Shown: positions 50,401-55,440 of the stretch, piece by piece
How positions within the stretch are numbered: the first letter of the stretch is position 1
How the letters are laid out: every line of letters starts with the position of its first letter
Assembly (NCBI GenBank): GCA_902702965.1
Contig: CACRXP010000397.1
Coordinates: 362,750 to 426,749, forward strand
Source: Spirometra erinaceieuropaei
Lineage: Eukaryota; Platyhelminthes; Cestoda; Diphyllobothriidea; Diphyllobothriidae
Reading direction: 5' to 3'
Length of the DNA stretch: 64,000 nt
The notes under the pieces: model-generated
What the model saw: the letters and a program-made list of their open reading frames with translations, nothing else
Database searches by the model: none
What the model was told of the DNA's origin: nothing
Translations under genes and position numbers: made by a program

Positions 50401-51865
50401 ACGTATATCATATCGTGATTATCTTCATATATCGCCTTGCCTAAATAAATGAGTTTCCATCTACCTTCAAAATTCCATCTCCACAACACTCTACATGGGA
50501 AATTGGAGTGGCACTGCATCTGTGCAGTGCTACTACTGGGCAGTTGATTTGTGCCAGCTAGTGAGAAATTCAACTTTAACGTGGAAGCTTTGGGAAAAGA
50601 CAGAACTGCAGATAAAGCAAATCTGACCCACCATTAGAAATGACTATGCGGTGGTTTTTATTGAGTTTGGTTGGACAGAAAGTTACAGTTCAAGTTTAGT
50701 CAATGCAGAATGTTTTTTCATGCGCGAATCGCCGAATCGGCTGTCTTCCGAAATGTCATGCAGACTTCTCCACCTGAACACTGGTTTCCGAAACATTATG
50801 GAGGTGTTAACAATAACCGAGTTGTCAAGCTTTAAACATTGCCCTGTTGTCAACGATAGTAAAATATACCATTTAGGCGTGTTCTCAGTTCGAAGTGTCC
50901 GGCTGTTTGTTTCCAAATATTTAAATTGCGTTGGTTCCCGACTTAATTATATAGTAAAAATGTGCCAGTAGTCAGTTATAAGGGTAGCATTTCTAATAAG
51001 TTGCTTAGAAGACACCATTGGGAAATTGTTCAGAACTTTAAGCCGTAAATGGTCAATTGTTAGCCTGTCTTCATTTTCGGCGTCTCGGCATTAGTGATAT
51101 AGATCAGCTTACTTCCGCCCCTTCCAGGGTGAAAAGTCGATGAACAGGCGATCGGAGTTTGTTACTCAGTTCATTTAGTAGGAGCGACAGTCCCTCCCCT
51201 CTCCTCCTCCTCTGCAGTGTGAAACGGTGTCGGTGGAAGGCGTCCCCATTTTCGTGAACATATATTACTTTAGTTGCTCTTTGATTGCTCCGGCCTCCAC
51301 TCCGCCCTCCAGCACTACGATCCCTGGAAGATCTGTTCCCTTCTGAGTTCCGTGACGGCGCATTTGAAACACTCCGACTACGCTGTGCTGCCGAAGGGGC
51401 TGCTGCGGTTCCAGAGGAGGAGCCTTCACCGAATGCCGACGTCGTAAATGAGCCCAAACTAACCGCGCAAACTTGTGGCTGCAAACTGTAGCTGAGCATG
51501 CGTTGACCACTCGGCGGTCGCCCAGTGCGCCAGGATGGCAGCTGGGTCAGTCGATCCAACTGGATGCCACGCGCACGCGACCGCCTGTCTGAAACAATGT
51601 AGTGGCCCTGGTTGTTGAGACTTTCCAATGACTGAATCGGCGTTCTTCCCCTGGGCGAGAAGATTGTTCGCGCCCCGTAGGGCAGGTCAGGCATCTTGCC
51701 CGTTAGGTATTCCATCAAGGCCTCCATGTTGCGGAATCGGTGGGGTTGGAGGGAAACACGAAGACCCTCCCCGTGAGAACTGCCGTCGGGGTAAAAAAAT
51801 ACAGTCTTGCTGGGGGTTGGAGCTGCAGAGGTGGTTGTGGTTGAGTATCGTTCCTCCATAGTCAT
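2293..51865 (-). CDS. Whole gene model: DCX-DCX-PLAT-beta-trefoil-like protein, nine exons, 3' end outside the window
   Basis: One minus-strand gene is inferred from nine coding segments whose splice phases agree: 0 between exons 1-2, 1 between 2-3, 0 between 3-4, 0 between 4-5, 1 between 5-6, 1 between 6-7, and 0 between 8-9. Only the 7-8 junction (1 against 0) fails, so at least one exon between 13475 and 5740 is missing. Domains in order are two doublecortin domains, a Ser/Arg-rich linker, a PLAT/LH2 domain and repeated beta-trefoil-like units. Tandem DCX domains bind microtubules in the DCX, DCLK and RP1 families; PLAT domains bind lipid or protein at membranes and build LOXHD1. A microtubule-associated cytoskeletal or ciliary role is inferred from these families. 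No stop codon is reached: exon 9 ends in a donor at 2292. Joining exons 5 to 9 into this gene rests on strand, phase and repeat similarity; two adjacent genes remain possible. A transcript would settle it. Confidence 0.72.
2716..3260. repeat. Decayed half of the ~1-kb palindromic element
   Basis: The stretch AAATGCTAACCAGAATTCTG and following sequence, including TGAAAAATGACT, a CATCGATTTTCGGTGTTCCC motif, CAAAAATATTCTTCCTTGTA and GAATTATTTTGAACCTGACC, match one arm of the palindromic elements at 27.8, 30.5 and 54.3 kb. The second arm is missing and no target duplication is visible. Confidence 0.6.
4585..4665 (+). repeat. Degenerate CCTAA/CCCTAA-type repeat
   Basis: Irregular units such as CAACCCTAGCCGTAATTGTC, CCTAACCTTAACAG and CACTAACCCGAGG occur in a short run. 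This resembles decayed interstitial telomere-like sequence (flatworm telomeres are TTAGGG). Confidence 0.4.
5453..5740 (-). CDS. Exon 8: beta-trefoil-like unit, apparent GC donor
   Basis: A strong acceptor (CCCTCTCCCTCTTCACACAG) precedes 5740, opening a 96-codon phase-0 exon. It reads GSMRNEGIIMLCTNHEQTIC, then SPPQIFAWATGARDSNALWR and GLRMFESVVYPGRFLRIVSA, ending GECDIM. The 'L-x-x-FES-x-x-x-PG-(R)-FLRI-(x)-S-A-G-x-(V/C)-D' segment is the classic beta-strand/turn of fascin/FGF-like trefoils. The exon end is placed at ATG|GCAAGT, a GC donor with otherwise perfect consensus, because joining there to exon 9 gives GECDIM-GEGGVSCYFRV, completing the repeat in frame. The open frame continues past this to 5369 with unrelated residues. 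The preceding exon in phase 0 has not been found. Confidence 0.7.
5940..6045 (+). repeat. Degenerate CCTAA-type repeat
   Basis: Irregular TAATCCTAACCTCAACC, ACTTAATCCCAACCCTGAC and similar units over about 100 bases. It is one of several telomere-like patches in the introns. Confidence 0.45.
8216..8341. repeat. Hairpin-forming inverted repeat (~125 bp)
   Basis: AGAAAAGGAAGAGGTTCTTC followed by GGAAAAATC..GGTGACACCAA on the left arm is mirrored by TTGGTGTCAC..GATTTTTCCG and AAGAACCTCTTCCTTTTT on the right arm, with a loop of about 30 bases. It sits between TA-rich sequence and a Penelope tail. It could be a tiny foldback element or the product of two inverted insertions. Confidence 0.7.
8345..8900 (-). 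pseudogene. Penelope-like fragment with GIY-YIG remnant
   Basis: On the minus strand, around 8835-8760, the frame reads AVYCGRTRKSAPTRIHEHQ, a GIY-YIG core very like the element at 657-1206, and the tail has the same landmarks (GAAGACGACCTGGAGAACG, then TTGAGTTTCCCAACGG). The reading frame is broken several times. A related stretch may continue to about 9000. Confidence 0.72.
9230..9600 (+). pseudogene. Penelope-like 3' end fragment
   Basis: The plus-strand frame reads DNEHWFDFDGVQVLSRAGSR, then LAREIIEA and NRSVDLSAAYEASRQHL, which corresponds to the region following the GIY-YIG motif in Penelope elements. The tail has ATCTGATGATGCGCTCGAGT and GAAACGTTAGATGAATAA, typical of this family's 3' end. 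The frame has stops; upstream reverse transcriptase is missing. Confidence 0.72.
11213..11345 (-). repeat. Inverted Penelope tail at the 5' side
   Basis: GGCCCGACGTTTCGGATTCT and ACACATCGTCAGAGACAGTC are the reverse complement of the 3' tail at 12780-12880, including the 'atgtgctataattactgcactcc' type segment shared with 12760-12800. It marks the left boundary of the element. Confidence 0.78.
11715..11862 (+). repeat. tRNA-derived SINE (family B) with 12-bp target duplication
   Basis: The tRNA-like part (about 11752-11832) has GGCCTCGTAGCTCAGGTGGT (box A), GTGGGTTCGAATCCCAC (T-arm, box B) and a closing CGAGGCG that pairs with the acceptor 5' strand. The anticodon arm is imperfect and box A carries GATC for GAGC, so it is not a working tRNA. 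The flanks TTTCAGGAAAGC at 11703-11714 and 11863-11874 are identical: a 12-base duplication inside the PLE reverse transcriptase frame. Confidence 0.9.
13475..13561 (-). CDS. Exon 7 (possible): short beta-trefoil-like unit
   Basis: An 87-base segment opens in phase 1 after AATTCAAG and reads GDGSSVYAREEIWTNEEGGL followed by YIFNAFSPGS. Joined to exon 6 it gives RLVLTGDGSS, matching the SNDGDGNNDDG loop of exon 9. GLYIFNAFSPG also aligns with GFVVLESFANP (exon 9) and GLRMFESVVYP (exon 8), so it reproduces the repeat at the expected place. Against it, the acceptor has a poor pyrimidine tract and the proposed donor (GGCA|GTATCT, phase 1) is weak and does not match the phase-0 start of exon 8. 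The segment is supported mainly by internal repeat similarity. Confidence 0.4.
14285..15160 (-). pseudogene. Penelope-like element, degenerate
   Basis: Minus-strand frames read REARYLPEQIMQNGYLKAF (the segment before the GIY-YIG domain), a YIGQTG-like remnant with QEHKLV near 14620, then SFNRFIDLAPAYRALRSHPQ and a tail frame ending ISDDGPLCEFESSEQ, which parallels the tail frames of the other copies. Several frameshifts and stops. This GIY-YIG lineage differs from that at 657-1206. Confidence 0.68.
17100..17885 (+). pseudogene. Penelope-like reverse transcriptase fragment
   Basis: Plus-strand frames show SLAITNVTDLLDSQYNAMSK (palm region before the catalytic motif) and RYMGDDFVIVERQRKS, which carries the YxDD-type catalytic box as YMGDD with an extra residue, then FLGLHFTREIERKNRPAF. 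Frames switch between segments, so it is broken. It stops abruptly near 17885 where different sequence begins. Sequence 16740-17100 may be its 5' part but has no motif I can name. Confidence 0.65.
17886..18180 (+). pseudogene. C2H2 zinc-finger-like remnant, probably from a LINE
   Basis: A plus-strand frame reads CSDCLEAFTHCMGLCGHLCI followed about 35 residues later by RLRLHMGLLGHPC, the spacing and 'F-x(4)-G-L-x-G-H' pattern of the fingers found in flatworm LINE proteins. Several finger residues are lost. It directly follows Penelope RT sequence, suggesting a nested or recombined junction. Confidence 0.45.
19559..20348 (+). mobile_element. Merlin DNA transposon (non-autonomous, internally deleted)
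   Basis: Terminal inverted repeats of about 34 bases start GGTAACAGTCGGGAGATGGC at 19559 and end with the reverse complement at 20348 with one or two mismatches. An identical 8-base target duplication AACAAAGG lies at 19551-19558 and 20349-20356, as expected for Merlin (IS1016-related) elements. The element is 790 bp and retains only the C-terminal half of the transposase. Both termini are nearly intact, so it could have been mobilised in trans. Confidence 0.92.
19713..20012 (+). pseudogene. Merlin transposase, C-terminal remnant
   Basis: The frame reads ITKWVAKGSIVVTDEWKAYN, then HFSVNHSNNFKDPTTGRHTN and AIEAYWSRLKRKL, the IS1595/ISXO2-type DDE domain with the second catalytic Asp (TDEW), the conserved VNHS...F.DP.TG.HTN block and the E of IEAYW. 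An internal stop at 19944-19946 interrupts it; the frame then resumes HIDEAQYRLWFGLNAM to a stop at 20010. The N-terminal zinc-binding part and the first catalytic Asp are missing. Confidence 0.88.
20989..21024 (-). repeat. SINE family A, tail fragment
   Basis: The stretch AAGGGAATACCGACAAAGAT and following bases match the reverse complement of the SINE family A 3' end (TTTGTCGGTA...). Only about 35 bases remain. It is a short truncated copy or a shared tail. Confidence 0.45.
21143..22445. repeat. Palindromic TA-flanked element (subfamily 2), with enlarged centre
   Basis: The left end CAGTCAATCGGTCACTGATC and right end (ACCAGTCACCGACTG, then TA) are inverted; arms contain GAAATGCTAACC, GTTTTCGGTTAGGAAGG and their complements (CCTTCCTTACCGAAAAC at 22382). 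The arms match 37003-37992 and 44054-45046. The centre (about 21550-22095) is some 300 bp longer than in other copies and probably holds an insertion. Confidence 0.72.
23293..23487 (-). CDS. Exon 6 (probable): beta-trefoil-like unit
   Basis: A good acceptor (TTTCATTTCCGTTTCAG) precedes 23487. The exon opens in phase 1, runs 64 codons and closes in phase 1 at ACCG|GTTAGT. It begins IIFLVKPTDFVLTGREAYAK, passes a basic loop (FVGRKGRQPCSL) and ends VFQFVCSSQPSLMMCINPKG plus RLVLTG. The last segment aligns closely with exon 9 (NPNLFLSILPNGFVTTSN) and, with the next exon supplying DG, gives the same '(N/Q)P-(N/S)-L ... P-(N/K)-G ... GDG' pattern. One or more exons may be missing between exon 5 and this one, since the repeat period seems incomplete across that junction. 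Confidence 0.55.
25717..26260. repeat. Direct repeat pair (~185 bp) flanking a Penelope fragment
   Basis: The unit TATGATCTTGATTAGATTGC ... GGCTTTTGATGATTTCTCAT at 25717-25905 recurs at 26073-26260 (TATGATCTTTATTATGTTCT ... CGCTTTTGATGAGTTCTCAT) in the same orientation. Between them (25905-26070) lies a minus-strand Penelope piece. The arrangement resembles pseudo-LTRs around a drastically truncated element. Confidence 0.65.
25905..26070 (-). pseudogene. Penelope-like fragment between direct repeats
   Basis: Minus-strand frame fragments read CPSTWSSGSTEAGSNHQVPR and HEAERPLRYNRKRLES, matching the out-of-frame translation of the segment LLTPLGVGVAHTPEATIRPQ in the element at 11213-12910. It precedes the GIY-YIG domain, which is missing here. 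Confidence 0.6.
27837..28829. repeat. Palindromic TA-flanked element (subfamily 1)
   Basis: A ~990-bp near-perfect inverted repeat. The left arm TGCTAACTCATGAAATGTCA with CGAAATGCGTTCTCG is mirrored at the right end (TGACATTTCATGAGTTAGCA), followed by CATCTACTG and TA. Arms are about 460 bases around a small asymmetric centre near 28320-28440. There is no open frame of note. TA flanks and the TIR suggest a Tc1/mariner-type foldback MITE. The first nine terminal bases of the left end are decayed. Confidence 0.85.
28834..29271 (-). other. Unassigned open frame of 145 codons
   Basis: The frame starts MKKMGSPEQVYLDADVSKSL and includes SGGSCSSSPTNLAVGLS. I recognise no domain. It is adjacent to a palindromic element and has no clear splice sites or repeat-family match. 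It may be chance or part of an unrecognised retroelement. Confidence 0.15.
30462..31622. repeat. Palindromic TA-flanked element (subfamily 1) carrying a SINE
   Basis: The left end CAGTAAGTGGTCTGACTCAT and right end (ATGCGTTAGCCCACTTAC) are inverted. Without the SINE at 30576-30736 and its duplication it would be about 990 bp, the same size as its relatives. Arms match 27837-28829 and 54272-55266 (TTTCGATACCCTTAAAAATTC, CAATTATATTTCGTG). Confidence 0.82.
30576..30736 (+). repeat. tRNA-derived SINE (family B) inside a palindromic element
   Basis: It has the same body as 11715-11862: ATTAAACTCGCGTCGC, GGCCTCGTAGCTCAAGTGGT with an intact GAGC, GTGGGCTCGAATCCCAC and GAGTTTTTCACAGTTGAGTC. Flanking direct repeats AATTCTAGAA (30566-30575) and AATTCTAAAA (30737-30746) are its target duplication with one mismatch. 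It has a slightly longer 5' leader than the other copy. Confidence 0.88.
32177..32391 (+). repeat. tRNA-derived SINE (family A), plus copy in intron 5
   Basis: It contains the same upstream extension (TATTCCCGATCG, ACCGACAGGGCAACGGGCTC), a diverged tRNA-like head with GGGTAGAGGC and GAGTTCGAGGCTC, and the body AGCCAGAAATGGCCATTCC ending TTTGTCGGTAATACC. It is more diverged than the pair at the left edge. Confidence 0.75.
32572..32728 (-). CDS. Exon 5 (probable): first beta-trefoil-like unit
   Basis: Acceptor CCGTACTGTAG at 32729 opens a phase-0 frame reading WKAIQWKFQPDAEIVFYCHN, then SGTAMQADSLGNISVTES. The pattern 'F-C-x-(N/S)-S/Q ... G-x-(I/L)-x-V' matches exon 6 (FQFVCSSQPSLMMCINPKG) and exon 9, suggesting a repeated beta-trefoil-type strand pair, as in fascin, FGF or ricin-B folds. 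A polar stretch (SRPQDSSDKDTTN) follows, and the chosen donor is AATG|GTACGT (phase 1); otherwise the frame stays open to a stop at 32540. The acceptor phase fits exon 4 and the donor phase fits exon 6. The short length and weak donor keep confidence moderate. Confidence 0.5.
32729..35367 (-). other. Intron 4
   Basis: The main content is a long degenerate CCTAA-type tract (34590-34995). Stretches 32870-34580 and 35000-35290 show nothing that can be assigned; several open frames near 33.4-33.7 kb lack any family signature. Confidence 0.55.
34590..34995 (+). repeat. Degenerate CCCTAA/CCTAA telomere-like tract (~400 bp)
   Basis: Continuous irregular units such as CCCCAAACCTAACGGTAAAC, AACCCTAACTTTGACCGTAA and TCCTAACCTAACCTTAAC, almost wholly A and C on this strand. 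The longest of the telomere-like patches; it looks like a decayed interstitial telomeric sequence or a CCTAA minisatellite. Confidence 0.7.
35368..35685 (-). CDS. Exon 4: second half of the PLAT/LH2 domain
   Basis: The acceptor CCCTTTATATCAG ends at 35686. The exon is phase 0 at both ends and has 106 codons. It opens TDVFYVEAVYLGELKFIRVW, the PLAT strand with the LG(E/D)L..I.(I/V)W signature, then GFGSSWCLDWIQVIET, equivalent to the family's aromatic 'W-LD-V-V' strand. IHFACDRWLNVAK and AEVELFP follow, matching the C-terminal PLAT strands with a conserved Trp. Joined to exon 3 this gives a complete domain. The donor TTT|GTAAGT at 35367 was chosen because the frame soon runs into sequence unlike the family; its upstream base is T rather than G. 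The last 25 residues (after AEFTIGQPG) are unassigned linker. Confidence 0.85.
37003..37992. repeat. Palindromic TA-flanked element (subfamily 2)
   Basis: The left end CAGTGAGTGACCGATCTCAT (after TA at 37001-37002) and right end (ATGAGATCGGTCATTCACTG) are inverted. Arms of about 460 bases include GCGTTTTCGATCAGGAAGG and its complement CCTTCCTAGTCGAAAACGC. The total is about 990 bp, as in the other copies. Confidence 0.85.
38246..38392. other. Assembly gap (147 Ns)
   Basis: A run of N. Its true length and content are unknown; it lies in intron 3. Confidence 0.99.
39325..39830 (+). pseudogene. Penelope-like 3' end, degenerate
   Basis: The frame reads GHIFKFQEAEILARADNRLT, then WFSGPQSISKHNDFPVPDS, the same post-GIY-YIG region as the element at 12380-12890. 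The tail contains ATGATGAGGGGCACGAGTGA and GAATCCGAAACGTCAGGCC. Stops interrupt the frame, and a poly-G run (39496-39506) lies inside. Confidence 0.75.
42406..42725 (-). CDS. Exon 3: first half of a PLAT/LH2 domain
   Basis: The acceptor TTCCCCTCTCTTATAG precedes 42725. The exon opens in phase 1; the single G from exon 2 plus GT makes Gly, giving GGNYWQVSIQTGTVDAFSGE. That is the opening strand of a PLAT (polycystin-1, lipoxygenase, alpha-toxin) domain, followed by the usual SANLFLTVQGTKSSTAPI strand and, after an unusual insert of about 40 polar residues (NGSESTSTETE and a Pro/Arg-rich stretch), the FEPGTVEEFE strand. The insert between the PLAT strands is longer than usual and low in complexity. 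The donor GAG|GTGAGA leaves phase 0. The domain is completed by exon 4. PLAT domains mediate membrane or protein contacts; in LOXHD1 they occur in tandem in hair-cell stereocilia. Confidence 0.85.
44054..45046. repeat. Palindromic TA-flanked element (subfamily 2)
   Basis: The left end TTGAGTGACCGATCTCACGA and right end (ATGAGATCGGTCACTCACTG, then TA) are inverted. Inner arms match 37003-37992 closely (GGAATGCGTTTTCGATTAGG; CCTTCCTGATCGAAAACGC). The length of about 993 bp is shared. Confidence 0.85.
46150..47260 (+). pseudogene. Penelope-like element: post-RT region, GIY-YIG domain and tail
   Basis: Plus-strand frames read NSNPTTFICKCLRKPPFARS, NPKFWPLVLYVKKISETTAR, EPFGIGVVNKPECTIREQII, then the GIY-YIG core NCDAKYVGEMGKRHDARLHE and HNFVFEKTRVIDLANKMARL. 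The frame is open from 46527 to 46913. The tail near 47150 has CACTCTGACGATGTAAACAA. The reverse transcriptase is missing, and only a few frameshifts separate the segments. This is a GIY-YIG lineage distinct from those at 657, 12.2 kb and 59.2 kb. Confidence 0.82.
47456..47630 (+). repeat. Degenerate TTAGGG telomere-like tract
   Basis: Units such as TTTCAGGGTTAGGGTTTAGG and GTTAGGGTTAGGGTGTAAGG occur over about 175 bases, with many substitutions. It is the G-rich counterpart of the CCCTAA tract at 34.6 kb. Confidence 0.7.
47863..48214 (-). CDS. Exon 2: end of DCX2 and basic Ser/Arg/Pro linker
   Basis: The acceptor is a pyrimidine tract ending TTGCACAG (AG at 48216-48215), and the exon opens in phase 0 with VFTIEDIFKGPEEYVAVG. 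This is the last strand of a doublecortin domain; read on from exon 1 (LFTLEGAE) it gives an uninterrupted DCX2. After LQRFRPL the sequence becomes a disordered basic linker of about 90 residues rich in Ser, Arg and Pro, with SRSMGSLGDKQ near the end. The donor is CCAG|GTAAGT, close to consensus, leaving phase 1. The 117 codons plus one base fit the flanking exons. The linker may be a phosphorylated, microtubule-affine region, as in other DCX proteins; that is inference. Confidence 0.87.
48215..51112 (-). other. Intron 1
   Basis: This 2.9-kb intron splits DCX2. It holds a Penelope C-terminal fragment (48640-48910). Plus-strand open frames at 49406-49790 and 50651-50971 have no recognisable family. 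The rest is unassigned. Confidence 0.6.
48640..48910 (+). pseudogene. Penelope-like C-terminal/tail fragment
   Basis: The plus frame ends ITNMDDEIKAVNDSDTGHQA, parallel to NTGDGISAINNLHAGHQAIN in the minus-strand element at 62834-63091 and to the NMDEEIAAINNSDAG segment near 12640. No GIY-YIG domain remains. Confidence 0.5.
51113..51865 (-). CDS. Exon 1: tandem doublecortin domains (DCX1 and most of DCX2)
   Basis: The exon encodes 251 residues. The frame stays open upstream to 51928, but the first ATG is at 51865; a second at 51859 has A at -3 and G at +4 and may be the true start. DCX1 covers about residues 20-96, starting KTVFFYPDGS with a typical GARTIFSPRG turn and ending near HYIVSDRR. 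A Ser/Gly/Ala/Arg-rich linker with RS dipeptides follows (about 97-195). DCX2 starts near residue 197 (TKVIYVHENGDA) and runs through HRLFTLEGAE, where the exon ends in phase 0. The donor reads GAA|GTAAGC (intron starts at 51112). The DCX2 fold is completed exactly by exon 2, which validates the junction. Paired DCX domains are the microtubule-binding module of DCX/DCLK/RP1-type proteins. Untranslated upstream exons or a promoter could not be identified. Confidence 0.88.
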
Positions 51866-54271
51866 GAACGCACCACCGGTGTGCTTTTGGCAGTAGGATT
51901 TTGTATGATAACTGAATCTGTCAAACACGTTTTATGAAGTCTTCGTGCAGTTTCAAAAGGGGAACGCCCTCTCGGCATCGACAAGCTAGCCAATAGGCGT
52001 CCTGCCGTCCATAGCCATGGTTACGAAGTTGAGCATTGGATAAAATGAAGGTCGGTTTGGGAGCGTCAGTCGCTCTTTCACGCGGTCAGTTTCATTGTAA
52101 TGGCGACGTAAAAAACTTCTGTAAAAGATCTAGAAAAGGCCACTTGCTATCGCGAAATAATCGATCTTCTGTCCGCTAACGGATATTTCTCAAGTAAACT
52201 GCACTGCCAAAACTACGCCAACCTTTTCTTATATCCTTGCTTATTATGACTATTTTATGTGTAATGACCACCCCAAACATTCTCAATGGAGCTTTCCTAT
52301 TGTGTTCGCTCGATTTTAAACTAACAACAGGGATTTCGGAAGACTGAGAACTTTAGAAGTGGACAGAATTGAGCAACGCTGCATATTTCATTCACAGTTT
52401 TTAAAGAACTACTTTTATTTGCTGCAGCTGGATCCCCATATCCATTGTATTATTCAAAGAATTAAGGGTGACATTTTAGCGAGTTGCATGGCCTGCTACA
52501 AGAAAAAAAAACGTTGTCTAACTTTAAAGTATTTTGCGGTTTTCCAAAAGGCCAGAACACTTACTAATGTCAAATTACGAACTAAAAGGTCTAAATGTCC
52601 GATAGTCTATGCGCATCTGGCAGTACTGTTAAAATATATGGAGAAAGATTGAGAATTTACGGCTGAACAAATCGTCTGCATTATCATTACTTTCATCGTC
52701 GTTTCAAGTACCCCTGTAGGACTTATTTTCAACGGTTTTTTTAAACTTAATGCCAAATATTCGAGTCTTGTGAACGTACTGTGGTAGGCAAGACGGAAAG
52801 AGGCCGACGTCCAGAACCGATCCGCGCCCCCAAAATCGTTGAGGCTTTATCAGTAGAGATGATGGCAGTCCAAGGATAATCGTTAATACGAACCAGTCAG
52901 TGTTCAGCATGAAGTTAAACGTGGGTGGAAATGCGACACGCTTGCTGATTGATTTCTCATTAAATGATATGACTTACATCAACCCACGCTGTCCCTTACT
53001 GCCAAACTAAACGCCTGTCTCTACTGCTGCTGCAAAATTGAAGGCATGACCAGTCTTGAGAGTGAGAGCAGCCTATGGCCGGTCAAATTGGTGTACCCGC
53101 GGACATTGCAGAGGTTGAAGTAGCATGCGTTCCGAGATCTTGTAATAAACATAGAAGGCTCATTAGGAAAGTTTCTTACTTCGAATTTTTCGTCTGACGA
53201 GAGAAAGCAAGACCTTAGATTACTGCACTAGAACATATGTGAGCGAGGAGATTACGTTAACTGTGAGTTTGGGTGGAGGGGGGCGGGCGGGATAGGATGG
53301 GGAGGAAGCGGGACACAACACTAGGACAAGCTGCCGGTGACTGGGAAGAAAAGGAGGGTGACGGCCCAGCGGGGTCCCACATGATTAATCAGGAGTCGAC
53401 TGCCATTCCAGAATGACAGTATGGCGTGAACGTAAACCCCTGTTATGTGCGTCAAGGTCTGCATGAGGGTTGGTGTTACGTGTTTTTGAGTGTCAAGTCT
53501 TGATAAATCCTCGTCCCTGTTTTGTGTTTGCCACGATAATCGTGTTTGCATCCCCCCGTTGAGGCGGTGGCCGCGCCAAAGTGTATGCGCAAATGGGAAT
53601 ACAAAGGGCAACACCGGCTGACAGACAGATTTTGTTCGTTAATATGAGTTCCGCAGCATCAGTCTGCGTGTCGACGTACGTACAAGGATAATTAATGTAT
53701 ACGATATAGTAAATAATGACATTTTGCACAATTTTACACCAGTTCATGATTTCCACGAGAAAATGACTGGCATTCGACTCACACTTAGGCACCTTGGAAA
53801 GGGAGACACTCCTTATACATTCGACTACGAAACGACGTTCACCTGTTGCCCCGCAGGAATAGAATAGTTCATTGGGGACGACGCTGCGCGCGAAGAGGAC
53901 ACTGGTCGTTGCAGCCAACCTTCTGTTCTGAAGATCTGCAACAACCATTTTACCTAGACGGGATAACGTTATCTCGCCTTTTTACCTCCACCAAAACTGT
54001 GTTTACAACTTTACCTGTAGTTTCGCATGTTAATCATCCGAGGGTGCGAACAGGCAGGTCAGTCGGACACCTGCCAAAGTGGCTGCTAAAAGACAGAATG
54101 CAAGGCACCAAACGTTCGGTCTCACAGTCCTGACTGGACACCGGCTGCACTGTCGAACCAAGAGTGACTTTTGAGGTTCCCCTAAATGTAACCACAGCCC
54201 GTCGTATGGTTCGTGACAGTGCGAGGGGTGGGGGCATCACTGTGATATGGGCAAACTGGAGCATACAATTT
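51866..54271. other. 5' flank of the DCX gene, no gene recognised
   Basis: This region lies upstream of the chosen start codon. No TATA box, CpG-like cluster or upstream exon could be supported. Open frames at 52359-52652 (plus) and 53493-53948 (minus) show no domain. A G-rich patch occurs near 53270-53310. Confidence 0.4.
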
Positions 54272-55266
54272 AAAGTAGGTTGGCTAAATCATGAAATGCC
54301 AACCGGAATTCCGAGATGCGTTTTCACTTCAAAAAGCTTATTTAAGTAGAGTTGTAAAACTAGTCAGTCTGCAACATAATTCTATAATATTCCAGTTACC
54401 TCATGATGCCGGCTTTCGAAAGAACTTCCTTTCGGCTGTATGCAGAAACTATACTCTGTAAAAAATGACTGCTTAATTAGCATGGATTTTTCTCATTAAT
54501 TTTTGATACCCCTAAAAGTACAATTATATTTCATGGAAAGGATGCATAAAACTATTCATTCTTTTGCTCATTCGATAGACAATTACGTCTTTTTCCAATA
54601 TTATGCTCGAAGGAGGGACATAATTCGGTTTTGAAAAGTTTCTTATTGTGAAACTTCCTAAGACCTTGAAATGGCCATTCATAAATCGTCATATCTGCAT
54701 TTATCAATGTAGCTTGTAGCGTTAACAATACGGACCGAATCCACCGCTAAATTTTATGATCCCTTTATGGTCTCCTTTTAATACCTTAGAGAAATGTGTG
54801 GTTTTCCACATGCGGAAAATATACGGCTTGCAGTTTGGAAACCCGGAATCCAAGTGTAACGGTAGAGCGGGTTCAAAATTATTCGGGAATTGGAAATGTT
54901 TTTGAAAACCTAATATTACCCTTCCTTCAAGTATAATATTGGAAGAAGACGTAATTTTCTACCGAATGAGCGAAAAAGTGAATATGTTTATGCACGTGTC
55001 CCGTGAAATATAATTGAATTTTTAAGGGCATCGAAAATCAATGAGGGGAAATGCATGCTACACAAGTAGTTATTTTTCTACAGAGTGCAGTTTTTGCATG
55101 CAGCTGGCCAGAAGTTCGTTCGAAAGCCGGCATCCTGAGGTAACTGCATTATTGTTGAATTGTGCTGCAGGCTGATTCGTTTTACAACCCTGCTTAATTA
55201 ATTTTTTCGAAACGAAAACGCATTTCGGAATTACGGTTGACGGTTCATGAGACGGCCCATCTACTG
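54272..55266. repeat. Palindromic TA-flanked element (subfamily 1)
   Basis: The left end with GGTTGGCTAAATCATGAAAT and right end (TTCATGAGACGGCCCATCTA, CTG, then TA at 55267-55268) are inverted. Arms carry CGAGATGCGTTTTCACTTC and its counterpart CGAAACGAAAACGCATTTCG. Length about 995 bp. Confidence 0.83.
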
Positions 55267-55364
55267 TAGATGTAGTAGTCATGTTACCGTTTCAAAGGTC
55301 CTCTGTAGATAAGTAGCCGTGGAGAATTCCCGCAACACCGGTGCACCATTGGAGCTGGAAATTT

Positions 55365-55440
55365 ATGGCTGTCTCTGATGATGGATTCGAATGTGAATCC
55401 GAACGGTCATGTGAATAATACTATTGTTCTAGCGATTGTG
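55365..55440 (+). repeat. Penelope tail fragment
   Basis: GGCTGTCTCTGATGATGGAT followed by TCGAATGTGAATCCGAACGG and GTCATGTGAATAA matches the 3' tail of the elements at 12.8 and 39.8 kb. Only the terminal region is present. Confidence 0.6.
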
